This document shows positions 44,791-55,020 of a DNA stretch of 64,000 nt, piece by piece. Each line of letters starts with the position of its first letter. The first letter of the stretch is position 1. The notes under the pieces are model-generated. The model worked only from the letters and a program-made list of their open reading frames with translations. It searched no databases and was not told where the DNA came from. The stretch is taken from NCBI GenBank assembly GCA_963575745.1, contig CAUYUJ010000370.1, positions 318,960-382,959 of the forward strand, read 5' to 3'. The DNA is from Prorocentrum cordatum. Its lineage: Eukaryota > Sar > Dinophyceae > Prorocentrales > Prorocentraceae. A program made the translations under genes and the position numbers.

Positions 44791-45575
44791 GACACAGACA
44801 CAGACATAGACAGACACATGCGCACGCGCGCACGCGCACGCGAACGCGCACGCGCACGCGCACGCGCACGCACACGCGGACGCACACGCACACGCACACG
44901 CACACGCGCACGCGCACGCACACGCACGCGCACGCGCACGCGCACGCGCACACACGCACGCGCACGCGCACGCACACGCACACGCACACGCACACGCGCA
45001 CGCGGACGAACACGAACACGCGCACGCACACGCGCACGAACACGAACACGCGCACGCGCACGCGCACGCGCACGCGCACGCACACGCGCACGCGCACGCG
45101 CACGCACACGCGCACGCGCACGCGCACACACGCACACGCACACGCGCACGCACACGCACATGCACACGCGCACGCGCACGCACACGCACGCGCACGCGCA
45201 CGCACACGCACGCGCACGCGCACGCGCGCGCACGCGCACGCGCACGCGCACGCGCACGCGCACGCACACGCACACGCACACGCACACGCACACGCACACG
45301 CGCACGCACACGCACACGCACACGCACACGCACACGCACACGCGCACGCGCACGCGCACGCACCCGCACGCGCACGCGCACGCGCACGCGCACATGAACG
45401 CGCACGCGCACACGCACACGCATACGCACATGCACATGCACGCGCATCCGCACACGCACACGTACACACACACGCACATACACAGACACAGACACAGACA
45501 CAGACACAGACACAGACACAGACACAGACACAAACGCAAGCACAGACACAGACACAGACACACACACACAATAGA
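44791..45575. repeat. CACG/CACACG microsatellite, ~770 bp
   Basis: Alternating purine-pyrimidine GCACGCGCACACGC with CAGACA ends. Open in all frames on both strands, hence very long artefactual frames. Confidence 0.97.
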
Positions 45576-45599
45576 GACGTCCCTTCGCTCTTTCATGTT

Positions 45600-45845
45600 G
45601 TTCGGTTCCCGCCTCTTCGAGCTTCCGACGCTCTTAGACGACCCAAGAGGCCCCCAAGACTTCCCGGAGACGGCTCAAGAGGCCCCCAAGCGAGCTCCAA
45701 GACGGCCCGAGAAGGCTCCAAGACGGCCTCAGAGGCGCCCACGACTGCCCAAGAGGGCCCCAAGACGGCCCCAAGAAGGGCCCCGAGAGCGGGAGCACAA
45801 GCCCAGAGTTCGAGCCTTTCGCCCCAGGAGGCCCCGCAGCGGGCC
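45600..45845. repeat. Degenerate CCAAGAGGCC array
   Basis: Continues the composite family after the CACG tract. GCTTCCGACGCTC at its start matches the core-edge motif of other copies. Confidence 0.65.
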
Positions 45846-45917
45846 CCGTTGCCTTCTCGGGCAGCTGCCACCCAGAATGCTGCGCCGGCACGGTGGCCGA
45901 ATTGCCGGAGGCAGCTG

Positions 45918-46007
45918 GATACACACACACATATATATATATATACATACATACATACATATGCATACATATGCAACATACATACATACATACATACATG
46001 CATACAT
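45918..46007. repeat. CA/TA/CATA microsatellite at retrotransposon insertion site
   Basis: TATATA then CATACATA tetramers. The same kind of sequence (ACATACATACGTACATAC) resumes at 52470 after the retrotransposon, so the element apparently sits inside one microsatellite. Confidence 0.85.
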
Positions 46008-46136
46008 CCTCGACCCCGCTCTATTTCCAGGCCAGCACCTCGACAGTGTCTGTTCGCAAACGTTGTCCAGCCAGAATGCGCCATCCATCCGCGTCGAGCA
46101 GAGACGCGGAAGGCCAGGACAAACAAAAGCGACCTC
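46008..46136. repeat. Split direct repeat B2
   Basis: 129 bp starting CCTCGACCCCGCTCTATTTC and ending AAAGCGACCTC; pair of B1 at 46275-46403 with five mismatches by eye. It lies at the outer edge of the element, next to CATA microsatellite. Confidence 0.85.
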
Positions 46137-46188
46137 CTGCGGCAGACGGAGCATCTCCTTACAAGGGCTCAAGGGTGGGTGGGCAGGG

Positions 46189-46274
46189 TTGAGCCCAAAA
46201 ACCCACGGAAGCGATCTGACATCGACGGCCTGGACTCGTGACGGGATGAGGAAAGACATGCGCGCATAGGATAT
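46189..46274. repeat. Split direct repeat A2
   Basis: 86 bp starting TTGAGCCCAAAAACCCACGG and ending GCATAGGATAT; pair of A1 at 52384-52469. All three differences are G here and A in A1. Confidence 0.85.
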
Positions 46275-46403
46275 CCTCGACCCCGCTCTATTTCCAGGCC
46301 AGCATCTCGACAGTGTCTGTTCGCAGACGTTGTCCAGCCAGAGTGCGCCATCCATCCGCGTCGAGCAAAGACGCGGGAGGCCAGGACAAACAAAAGCGAC
46401 CTC
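46275..46403. repeat. Split direct repeat B1
   Basis: Directly abuts A2. Same 129-bp sequence as B2 with five substitutions. Confidence 0.85.
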
Positions 46404-46473
46404 GAAACATCTCCGAAGATCTAACTGGCCCTAGGCCGCCAATCGCACCAAGGCTTGGTGCGTGGATGACAAT

Positions 46474-47231
46474 CTAGCTTCGCGATAGGCCCTGGCAAGG
46501 GCACTGGACACAAGCTGGGCGGGCATGGCTCGGCAATTTGTCCAGAAAGCTCCGGATGGCGTCTTGCCTCCGGAGCTCGGTGTGGACGGTGCGTGAAAGA
46601 ACAAAGGCCACGCCCTGTGCACTTGCAAGAGCTGATCGAGTCAAAATTGAGATGAGCATATATCACAGGGGTTCTCTTCCCCCAAGCTGTGCCGAAGGCG
46701 CAGAAAGCAAATCCACAGTCTTAACCCCTGGCTGGCGCGCAGCATGCTGGGCCCAGCGGGTCTGCCAGGCCCGCGAGGTGGAAGGGTTCTCGATCGCTGC
46801 GGTGACTCCGCGCCTGGCACATTCCAAAAAGAGGCTAGAGGAGAACTGCGATAACCTGTTACCCGTCTCGACTTTGAGGGAGTCAGCCGACGACAAGTGG
46901 GGCAGGCCAAGCACGTGGGCGGCGTCCCGCAGGGGTGGCGGCCCGTTGGGCCGATTCCGCGCCCGTGACCACGAGCTGCAGGGCATCCCAAGCCAGACGC
47001 CCTGCAGCAGGCCACCACGGAGCCACCCGCGCACCGCGCGCTGGGCTCGCCGTCGGCTGAGGTCACCGAGGGTGGGCTCATGGTCCACGTCCAGCTCGAA
47101 GACCCGCGGCGCCAGGCGGGAAGTCATGCTCCGCCGCAGCGCAGCGCCCGGGACCAGCTCCCGGTACCACTGAATATCTCCAGGTGCACGTTCGAGTCGG
47201 TCAGGTGGGCCCAGGAGCTCAGATTCTGCAT
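46474..47231 (-). pseudogene. Methyltransferase-like domain of the retrotransposon, frameshifted
   Basis: The first 35 codons from ATG 47231 contain LEIFSGTGSWSRALR, an AdoMet-binding-like FSGTG motif, then a TGA at 47124. The match continues in another frame from about 47130: FELDVDHEPTLGD (acidic residue after a strand), LGMPCSSWSRAR and IENPSTSRAW, the order seen in the methyltransferase-like domains of dinoflagellate retroelements (recalled). That frame has a TGA at 46663-46665 and then runs to TAG at 46474. The start overlaps the recombinase stop by 13 bases. DIRS-type elements are known to carry methyltransferase domains; target unknown. Confidence 0.65.
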
Positions 47232-48200
47232 AGGGTGCCTCCAATAGTCACGACGCAACCGTGGGCCCGAGACTGTAGGACGGGCTGCAGACGCCGCAGC
47301 GCCACTTGAACTCGACCATTCCTCGCGTACTGCATGAGGCTCCTGACGGCCTCCCGCTGCCTGCGCTTCTTGATGTTGCCGAACTTCCAGGCGTTCGTCG
47401 GCCACTCGGGGCTGGCCCCCCCGTGGCGCAGCTGACGCGGCATTGGGGGGCCGAGGGCGCCCTGTCCGAGGGCGGCGCCCGCCTGCAGGAGCGCCCGCAC
47501 CCAGGACCTCATGTCCAGGTAGAACAGGAGCGCGTCGACCGCACGTCTCCCCACGAGGCAAACCAGCAGCTGGTCGACCCCGCTGAACTCTGGGTTGTCC
47601 ACCTGGAGACTGGTGTCGTCGCCCAGGGCCTTCGGCATCACCCTGGGCACCGCGGGAAACAGCAGGATCGAGTACATGCCCAGGTGTTGTGGACCAGCCC
47701 TGACCAACTGCACGACTGGCTGGACCCGCAGCGACAGCGTCTCCGGCGGCCCCCGGCCGAGGACGGAAGTCAGAACGGCCGTTCGGGCGGCGGCCAGGGA
47801 GTCGTACGCCGCCATCCAGTCGACCCCCAGGTCCGTGACGCTCGCCGCCGACAGGCACGCCTTCGTCGACCAGGTCAGGAAAGCTCGGTATCGGACCTGG
47901 TAGCTCCAGACGGCCCTGTCCTTCACGGCCCTCAGCTCGAGGAACGACCGCTGGAGCCGATCCCGCCAGCTCCCGCCTCGGGGTTGCCTCGCCTGGCGGC
48001 GGCTCGCTCGCCCCAGGCGGCCCAGCGACTCGGCTGCCAGCTCCCAGGGCCCCGCCGGGCTCGCGGCTGCCGTCGCGGGGGCTCGCCCAGACAGAAGGCC
48101 AGCAAGCCTCCTCTTCGAGGCCAGGCGGGGGCCCGATGTCGGCCCAGCTCTCGCCAGCAGGCCCTCCGCGCACGCTCGCAGGGCTGGGGCGGCCAGCGGC
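47219..48200 (-). pseudogene. Tyrosine recombinase of the retrotransposon
   Basis: The frame ends with TGA at 47219. An N-terminal helical part (AVWSYQVRYRAFLTW) is followed by a catalytic-like region. MPRQLRHGGAS matches the LRH box II of tyrosine recombinases, and QYARNGRV fits the terminal catalytic-tyrosine motif (Y within RSLMQYARNGR). In this class of element the recombinase inserts the circular cDNA. The frame of the preceding RNase H-like part is different, so the copy needs a frame change near 48200. Domain call from motif pattern, not a database match. Confidence 0.7.
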
Positions 48201-49957
48201 AGCGCCGGGGCAGCAGGGGTCGGCCGCCGCGGCCGCGTAGCCCACGCCCGGCAGGTTCCTGGAGGCGCGGTCGGCCGAGTTCCTCTCCGAGGGGACCCAG
48301 CGCCAGAAGAAAGCATCGCCGCTAGCCAGCGAAAGGGGCGCCAGCTGCCGGCGCACGCGGCCCATCTCCCGCCGCGACGAACGTCGCCCAAGCAGAGATG
48401 GCATCGGTTGAATGATGAGACACGTCGAAGGACATGACGAACGGCCACGACCATACCGCGGGCCTCCAAGACAACCTGATGCTCTGAACGACTCCAGCGA
48501 TGAGACACCACGGGGGCCCAGCCTTCCGCCCAGACGTCGTGTGGGATTTCGGGGAAGTCCTCCTCCTCCTCCTCGATGCCATTGACCATGTCCTCCTCCA
48601 TGTGCACCCCCTTCATCGCGGACTCCTTGACAGGCTCTTCTACGGGCACCTCCAGGCTCCTTCATCGGGGCCTTCGGGTTCCCGGAGCAGTCCATGGTAA
48701 AGACCGACTCTGGGGTGAAGGGGTCGGCGGAGGTCGCCGACTTGAAGGCGTGGGGCCGATGCGACACCTCGGACTCCTGATGAGTACTGAATCTCCATCT
48801 CTCATTGTACTTGGAGAGCTCACGAGCGACTGGGGCAGGCGACTTTTTCTGAGTGGCTCCAACTCCCCACCACGATGAGTCCACCATCGTGAGTGCGCTG
48901 TCGAACGGGGCGCCAGCGCCCCGGAAACAGAACGCGACAAGGCTGGCGCACCGACGAAGCTCGCGGAGGCAAGAAGGCCACAGCCGCGCCGTGCGGCCTC
49001 CATACTGGGCAGAAAAAGCGCACAGCGAGTTGAGAGCGGCCAAAAGCTCTCGGCGAATCAGACCCCGCGAGGTGAAATGGGACACCACGCGCGAGATCGT
49101 CTTGCCAGAGGCGTATCCCCTCCGACACAGCTCCGGGAAGGCCAACCTCAGCTTCCAGCAGAGCGCTGGGTCCAGCCCGATGATCGGGAACTTCTCGTCG
49201 AACTGCCAGCCCAGGGCCACGGCGCGAAAGCTGCTCTCGACTCCGTGGGTAGGGGGTCCCGCTGCACGAAGGTTCGAGTCCACGGCCGACGCAGCGGCGA
49301 TCGCCGTCTCCAAGTCCGTAGAGAGGCTGATCGCATTGTCCACGTACTCGGTATGGATCACACCCTCGGACACCTGCGGCACAGGTCGGCGGTCCACGAA
49401 GCGGTTCGCGAGGGGGGGCTGGGGCACCTTCAGAGCCATCCCCTCCAGCATCGTCTGGCAGATCCAGAGGCTGAAAGAGCAGCCCATCGGGGGGCACCTG
49501 AAGCACGGGTATACCAGGTCGGTTCTCGCCAGGCGCCGCCCGTCCGCGGTGCTTTCGAGGCCCAGCAACCCAGCGCGGCAGCCAGGTAGCGCGAAGTACC
49601 TCCTGAACTTCGGAGGCAGCAGCATCGTGTAGAACGCGTCCGCCAAGTCGACCTCCGCCACCGCGATGGGCTTGCCCCCGTCCGCGTGGAGGCCGGCGAA
49701 GGTCGCGCCCGACGCTAGAGCGACCTTGTCGGGGACCTGGAAGTGCAGAGATGCGTGCCTGCCGTCCAGAATGAGCCGCAGCTTACCCGACTTTTTGTAG
49801 ACGAAGAAGACATCTACGTTGCAACAATTGTCCTTGTAGAAATCGAAAAGGTTCCGACGCTCGAGGATCCGCAGCAGCTGGACATGCAGCTTGGGGTTCC
49901 TCAGCGCCGGGTCGGTGTGGAGCTTCCGGGGGCCCTCAGACTCGATCCGAGCACGAC
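48200..49957 (-). pseudogene. Reverse transcriptase and RNase H-like region
   Basis: The reading starts upstream of any ATG: KSGKLRLILDGRHA (RT motif 1, near 49770), then EVDLADAF (motif A, catalytic Asp, near 49650), PPMGCSFSLWICQ (motif B, near 49480) and EYVDNA (motif C, near 49345). Motif C has Asn in place of the second Asp of the usual YVDD. The RNase H-like part follows: MVDSSWWGVGAT (near 48880) and WVPSERNSADRASRN (near 48280). The frame changes near 48650 and again between about 48400 and 48200. About 1.3 kb (49957-48650) is continuously open, so the RT core is well preserved. Confidence 0.8.
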
Positions 49958-49959
49958 CC

Positions 49960-52360
49960 TCAAGACTGGGGCAACATCATGCCATGAAGCCGCTCCACTA
50001 TCTTTCGGCCAGCATCCTCTCCCAGCGTGTCAAGCGGCACAGGCTTGAAACCCTCGTCTGGAAGCGAGAGACTATTGATATTATCAAAGTCGAGCGGAGC
50101 GACGGTGGCGCTCTCGCCAGCGTAGTCGCTGAGAACTCGGAGCTCCTCAAATGCTCCCGAGCCAGTCAATCCCTCCGGGGGCGCGCCGAACCGTCGGACT
50201 GCGTCTCGAGCGTTGTCCAGGGCCTGCCGCTGGCCCGCAGTGATGGACTGAGGATGGCTGACGGGGTGCCAGGGCTGGCCAAGGTGCAGCTCGTTGAGGG
50301 TCCGAACGATCTCGCCCTCCATCGAGTTGGCGTGGCCCTTGCGGAGGGCCCGACGCGCCACCGAACGTGAACAAGCGATGCCCTGCGCCGCCGAAATTGC
50401 CCGATGCTGTTGACCGGGCCCTGGCAGTTTAAATGGATCACGCTGTCGTCCAGCACGATCGCCCAACGAGTACAACTCACCAGCAGGCGGCGGGCCACCG
50501 CCGCTGGGCCCCCCTCCGAAAACACGTGCACCGCCGGGGGGAAGCGGCACGCGTGGTCGTGGGCTCGTCATGGCTGCAAGGCCCGCGGCTCCTCGCGGGC
50601 CTTGCGAACTTGCTTCAGCACCGAAGCGTCCCTCTCCACCTCCTTCGCCACGTGCTCGAGGAGCAAGGGGCAGATCATGCGCTCCCCGTGGTCTCGAAGG
50701 AGACCCGTGAAGACGATGCCATCGTTGATGAACCCGAAGCTCAGCAGGACCTGGCATCCACCGCCATGTCCACGGCCTCGGACCTTCTTCTTGTCGTTCC
50801 CCTCGTCGCCTCCGTCTCCGACAGAGGGCGCGCTGAGGTGAGGGTCCCGATCCACGTCGTACACGTACTCGTACATCAAGCACGTCCTGAACATCTGCTC
50901 TACATCCGTCGGGTTCGGCAGGTCGAGGCCGCCTCAGTGGGAGAGGGTGTAGATGGCCCGCATCTTTGCCTCGTAGTCGCCGCCTCCGTAGTCCTCGGTC
51001 GACAGCCCAGGGGCAAACCTCCAGAACCTGAGGCGGTCGAGCGGACCGCCCTGGCGTCGGTCTATGAACCGGCAGCGCCAGAAACACATGCGGGGGCCAG
51101 GAAAGAGCCAGTCCACGATTCCTCTGTGAAGCAGGCCACAACATCGCGCCACTGCTTCGAGAGCCTGCCGCTCAGAACCGCTGGGTTCGTGACGATGCTC
51201 CACATTAGCCTGGCGTCGGAAGTAGCCTCCCTTCCCGCGTAGATCTGCGCGGGCTCGGAAATCGAGCGGATGGCCACCCGCGTCCCATCAGCCAGCGGCA
51301 TCAAGCTGGCGGCCCCGCGGAGGTACGAGCCAGCGGGCGGGACCACAACTGCACCGCGCTGGCCCGCCGTGGTCGACTCGATCAGCACCCGCGCCGCCGC
51401 TCCAGCCGCCGGGGCCGCAGCCCCCGGCCCAGCCGCGGCTGCGCCGCCTGGGGCCGCTCCGCCAGCGGGGGGAGGCACGGCCAGGGCGCCAGCGGGCCAC
51501 ACCGCTGGGGCGGCCAGCGCAGCGGCCGTGGGGGCCGCGGCGCCTGCGGCGGCTAGCCCAGCGCCCGCGCCAGGCCCAACGCCCCCTGCGGGACCGAGGG
51601 TCAGCGGGACGGCGAACGGCCCGCCCGGCACAGGAAGCCGCAGGCGCAGGTGGTCGGCGACCAGAGCGGCGGTGCCGTAGTCCAGCGCGGTCGGGTCAAA
51701 CTGCTGCATCTGCCCCACCGAGCGGTTCCATCCGAACCTGTGCGAGTTGACGGCACCGACGCCTGGCGGGAGAGCAGCACGGTCTGATGTGAACCTCACC
51801 GCAGCGATGTTTGTTCCCTGGCGTGAGTAATCTTCCTCATAGATGTCATTGGCCACCGCTCAGATGAACACCATCCACTCAGTGACTCTCTCCAGTCGAG
51901 TCCACACCCGTCGCCCTGGAACAGACGCTGGTGCCACATTTGCTCTCCTTCGTAGTGGACCGACGTTCCCTGGAGCATCCCATGAGGTGCTGCTCCCACT
52001 GGTCCCACGCTCTGCACGGCCAGCCTTGCGGCGGCAGCACGTCAGCCCGACACGGTTCCACGACATAGCGCCGTAGGCCAGCGCCAGGACCAGCAGGAGA
52101 GCCTCGTTCACCAGCACCACAGACCAGACGAAGGAGGGCTGCCTCGGTTCGCTGCTGCCCCCGCCGTTCGCCGAAGGCGTGGCGGGAACGGGGGAGCCCC
52201 CGGGGCACGTCGGACAGCCAGGGCAAGGCGGGCACACACAGCTCGGTATGGCAGGGCAAAAATGGACGTGGACGGGTGGGCACCTCTGCAGGTTGCCGCC
52301 CAAGAGATGGGCGAACGCTCCCTGCCAAATGTACTGGGCGGCAGGGAGCCAGTAATCCAT
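49960..52360 (-). pseudogene. Gag-like region of the retrotransposon, disrupted
   Basis: Begins at ATG 52360 (MDYWLPAAQYIWQGAF); ATG 52417 inside A1 is an alternative. Near the N terminus it has a Cys-Pro-rich stretch (CVCPPCPGCPTCPGG) and a single membrane-like segment (SVVLVNEALLLVLALAYGA), then an Ala/Pro/Gly-rich linker (51620-51380). The later part is acidic and includes VHVFSEGGPAAVARRL and VIHLNCQGPVNSI. In-frame TGA codons occur at 51860-51862, 50934-50936 and 50568-50570, with frame changes near 51110, 50395 and 49957. It is placed as gag by position before RT; no nucleic-acid-binding motif was identified. Confidence 0.65.
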
Positions 52361-52383
52361 ACGCACTGCCTTGGTACGAATTC

Positions 52384-52469
52384 TTGAGCCCAAAAACCCA
52401 CGGAAACGATCTAACATCGACGGCCTGGACTCGTGACGGGATGAGGAAAGACATGCACGCATAGGATAT
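52384..52469. repeat. Split direct repeat A1
   Basis: 86 bp, starting TTGAGCCCAAAAACCCACGG, at the 5' end of the minus-strand element. 83 of 86 bases match A2. Confidence 0.85.
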
Positions 52470-52493
52470 ACATACATACGTACATACATAACA

Positions 52494-52530
<37 letters not shown>
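52470..52530. repeat. CATA/TA microsatellite
   Basis: Right-hand continuation of the microsatellite seen at 45918-46007. Confidence 0.9.
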
Positions 52531-52531
<1 letters not shown>

Positions 52532-52570
52532 TAGAACCACGCGCGCGCTTCGCGCGCGCTTAGGTTCTAG
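52531..52570. repeat. GC-rich hairpin
   Basis: CTAGAACC at 52531-52538 pairs with GGTTCTAG at 52563-52570. Inside them GCGCGCGC pairs across a 3-base loop. The resulting stem is strong. Not obviously part of the retrotransposon. Confidence 0.65.
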
Positions 52571-52624
52571 CTGGGCGTCATGGTGGAGCATTGAAGACCT
52601 CTATTTTGTTACCAATCTCTCTGG

Positions 52625-52805
52625 GGCACCCAAGGGAGAAGGAGGAGGGAGGAGGAGGAGGGAGGAGGGAGGAGGGGGGGAGGAGGAAGAGGAGGGGGAG
52701 GGGGAGGAGAACTTGGAGGAGGAGGAGGAGGAGGAGGAGGAGGAGGAGGAGGGAGATGGGGGGACGAAGAGGAAGAGGAGGAGGGAGGAGGAGGAAGAGG
52801 GACAA
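52625..52805. repeat. GGA microsatellite
   Basis: GGAGGA and GGGAGG triplets and hexamers. Confidence 0.9.
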
Positions 52806-53025
52806 GAGGCTCGGCTTTTTGCCGTCGGCGTGGCAATGTGAAAGGATAAGTACGTACCAGTGCAGTCCCGGTCTCGCTCGGACCTCGACCCGCAGGAAGA
52901 CCTTTCCGGACCCCTTTGAGAAACCTCTTGGAGGCCGTCGGGGTGGGGGAGTCTCTGTTTCTCTCTGTCTCTCGCCCGCCCCGCCGGCAGGAAACCCCTC
53001 GGTCTCGCTCGGACCTCGACCCCCG
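52806..53025. repeat. Local duplication GGTCTCGCTCGGACCTCGAC
   Basis: The 20-mer GGTCTCGCTCGGACCTCGAC occurs at about 52870 and 53000, with similar sequence downstream of each. Confidence 0.6.
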
Positions 53026-54180
53026 GGGGTCTCTTGGGGACATCGTGGGGCCTCTTGGGGCCTGTTGGGGCCTCCTGGGAGGTGCTTTGGGCGGACGACT
53101 ACAATCCTCGAGTCGGAGTTCCCCTCTTGGCCCCTTCTTGCAGCCGTCTTAGTCGGGCCTTGGGTCGTCTAAGCGCCCTCTTGAGCCGCCTTGGGGGCTT
53201 CATGGGATCCTCTGGGGCTGTCTTCGGGGAGTATTGGGAGTCTCTTGGGCCGTCTTCAAAGCAATGGAGGCTGCAAACGTAGATGCTGAAAGTGCACATT
53301 TTCCTTTTAAGAATTCAATGAATTTGGCTTCTTGGGGCCCTCTTGGGAGTGCTCTAGCAGGCCTCTTGGGACGTCTCGGAGCCTTTTTCGACCGTCTCGG
53401 GGCCATCTTGGGCTGTCTTGGGCGAATCGGCCTTCTTGGGGCCCGATTTGGGGCTAACGTGGGCCGTCTTGTGCAGCTCTTGGGCCGTCTTGGCCCCCTC
53501 TTGGTCTGTCTTGAGGGCCGCTTGGGGCTGTTTTAGGCACTCTTGGGCAAGTCTTCGGAGCTTTTTGAGCCGTCTTCAAGCCCGTGAAGGCCGAAGCGTC
53601 GCACAGACTAAACGTATACGCTTTTTAACGATTCTGGCCTCTTGCAGCCCTCTTGGGAATGCTTTGGCAGGCCTCTTGGGACGTCTCGGAACCTTCTAGG
53701 ACCGTCTCGGGGCCATCTTGGACCGTCTTGGGCGACTCTGGGCCTTCTTGGACCGTCTTGGGCGCCGCCTTGGGGTCAACTTGGGCCATTTTGGGCGCCT
53801 CTTGGGCCGCCTAGGCGCCCTCTTGGTCCGCCTTGGGGGCCTCATGGGATCCTCCAAGGCCGTCTTGGGGGAGTCTTGGGAGCCTTTTGGACCGTGTTCA
53901 CAGCCGTGAAAGCTGCAAAGGCGCACATGCTAAACATGTAAGCTTTCCCATAGGAATTGAATGATTTCGGCCTCTTGAGGCCCTCTTGGGAGTGCTCTGG
54001 GAGCCTCCTTCTTGGAGCGTCTTGGAGCCTTTTTGGGCCGTGTTGGGCAACTCGAGGCCTTCTTGCGCCGTCTTGGGGGAACCCTCTTGGCTCGTTTTGG
54101 CACCCTCTTGGCCTCTCCGGGCCGCCTCTGGAGAGCGAAACGGGGGGGTTTCAGCGAGCGTATGAAAATTGTTGCGGGCT
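53026..54180. repeat. Four composite CTTGGGGCC units, plus orientation
   Basis: Core-edge motifs (TTCAATGAATTTGGCTTCTTG, or the variants with GATTCTGG and GATTTCGG) occur at about 53313, 53625 and 53948, followed by CCCTCTTGGGA(A/G)TGCT. This matches the order at 1-935; the period is about 315 bp. Confidence 0.8.
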
Positions 54181-54216
54181 GGGCCGGCCCAGGCCGGGGG
54201 GGGAGGGGGCTATTTA

Positions 54217-54223
54217 TTTATTC

Positions 54224-54257
<34 letters not shown>

Positions 54258-54262
54258 GTATA
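54217..54262. repeat. TA microsatellite at a switch of array orientation
   Basis: (TA)n lies between plus-orientation units (53.0-54.2 kb) and reverse units (54.3-55.0 kb), so the two blocks form a large imperfect inverted arrangement. Confidence 0.75.
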
Positions 54263-54299
54263 ATGATAAACAAATAAATAAACCAAACAATAAATACGG

Positions 54300-55020
54300 C
54301 CCCCCTGGGCCCCGGGTCCCACACCTCCCCGGAACATCGCGGGAACGCTTCTGGAACCGCTCCCCCAGCCTTTCCGGGGAGCCTCCACAGCGCTCCAGGA
54401 GGGCCCAAGACGCCGCCCAGGAGCCCCGAGAATGCGAAAGGATGGCCCAAGACGCTCCCAAGCAGCCCAAGTCAGCCCTCCGACGGCTCTCGAGGCTCCC
54501 AGGTGGCCTCCAAGAGACCCCAAGAAAGGTCCGAGAGGCGTCCCAGGACGGCCCGAAGAGGCCAAAATCGTAGATGTTCATTGTTTTGTTTCCGTGTTTT
54601 TGGCTTCTCGCGTTTTCGATCTTCCAACGCTCCGAGAACGCCGAAGATCCGTCCAAGACCGCCCCAAGACCACCCAAGAGACCCTCAGGACAGCCCCACG
54701 ACGGGCCAAGACGGCTCCAATACTGCCGAAGAGGCGCCCAAGACAGCCCCAGACCACCGCAGAACAGGCCCAAGATGAGCCCAAGAGCGGGAGCAGGAGG
54801 CTTCCAGAGACCTCCAACAGGCCTCCGGGACCCCCCGAGGCCCCCAACACACCCCCGATCCCTGAGAGGCCCCACAAAGATCCCGACGAGACTCCAAGAA
54901 CAGCCCAGGAGAGCTGCGAGAGCCGTCGCGAGAGAGCCCAAAGATGGTAAAATCGTTGATTTCCAATGATTTGTCTAACATGCTTTTCGCCTTCTCCCGT
55001 TTTCCCGCTTCCAACCCTCG
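54300..55020. repeat. Composite CCCAAGAGGCC units, reverse orientation
   Basis: Blocks of CCAAGAC units with AT-rich cores at 54562-54640 (AAAATCGTAGATGTTCATTG) and 54948-55020 (AAAATCGTTGATTTCCAATG). A leading module TCCCACACCTCCCCGGAACA (54325) recurs as a variant near 55086 and inverted near 56465-56505. Confidence 0.8.

Larger units (their letters stand above)
46008..52469 (-). mobile_element. Tyrosine-recombinase (DIRS/Ngaro/PAT-like) retrotransposon
   Basis: Read on the minus strand: A1 (52469-52384), gag-like region, reverse transcriptase and RNase H-like region, tyrosine recombinase, methyltransferase-like domain, then B1 (46403-46275), A2 (46274-46189) and B2 (46136-46008). A1/A2 are 86 bp with 3 mismatches; B1/B2 are 129 bp with 5 mismatches. 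An A1-ORFs-B1-A2-B2 arrangement is the split-direct-repeat structure known for tyrosine-recombinase retrotransposons, which integrate without target duplication. None is visible here. The copy is inactive as read: about eight frame changes and four in-frame TGA codons. Confidence 0.85.

Noticed and set aside
44577-46269. Very long open frames (300-500 codons) on both strands over 44.6-46.2 kb
   Set aside because: They are read through the CACG microsatellite, which has no stop codons in any frame.
47306-48325. Plus-strand 339-codon frame inside the retrotransposon
   Set aside because: It is the antisense shadow of the recombinase region, whose minus-strand motifs (LRHGGAS, QYARNGR) are recognisable.
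46189-52469. 86-bp terminal repeats read as short LTRs
   Set aside because: There is no target duplication, and the B1-A2-B2 order plus recombinase motifs fit split direct repeats better.
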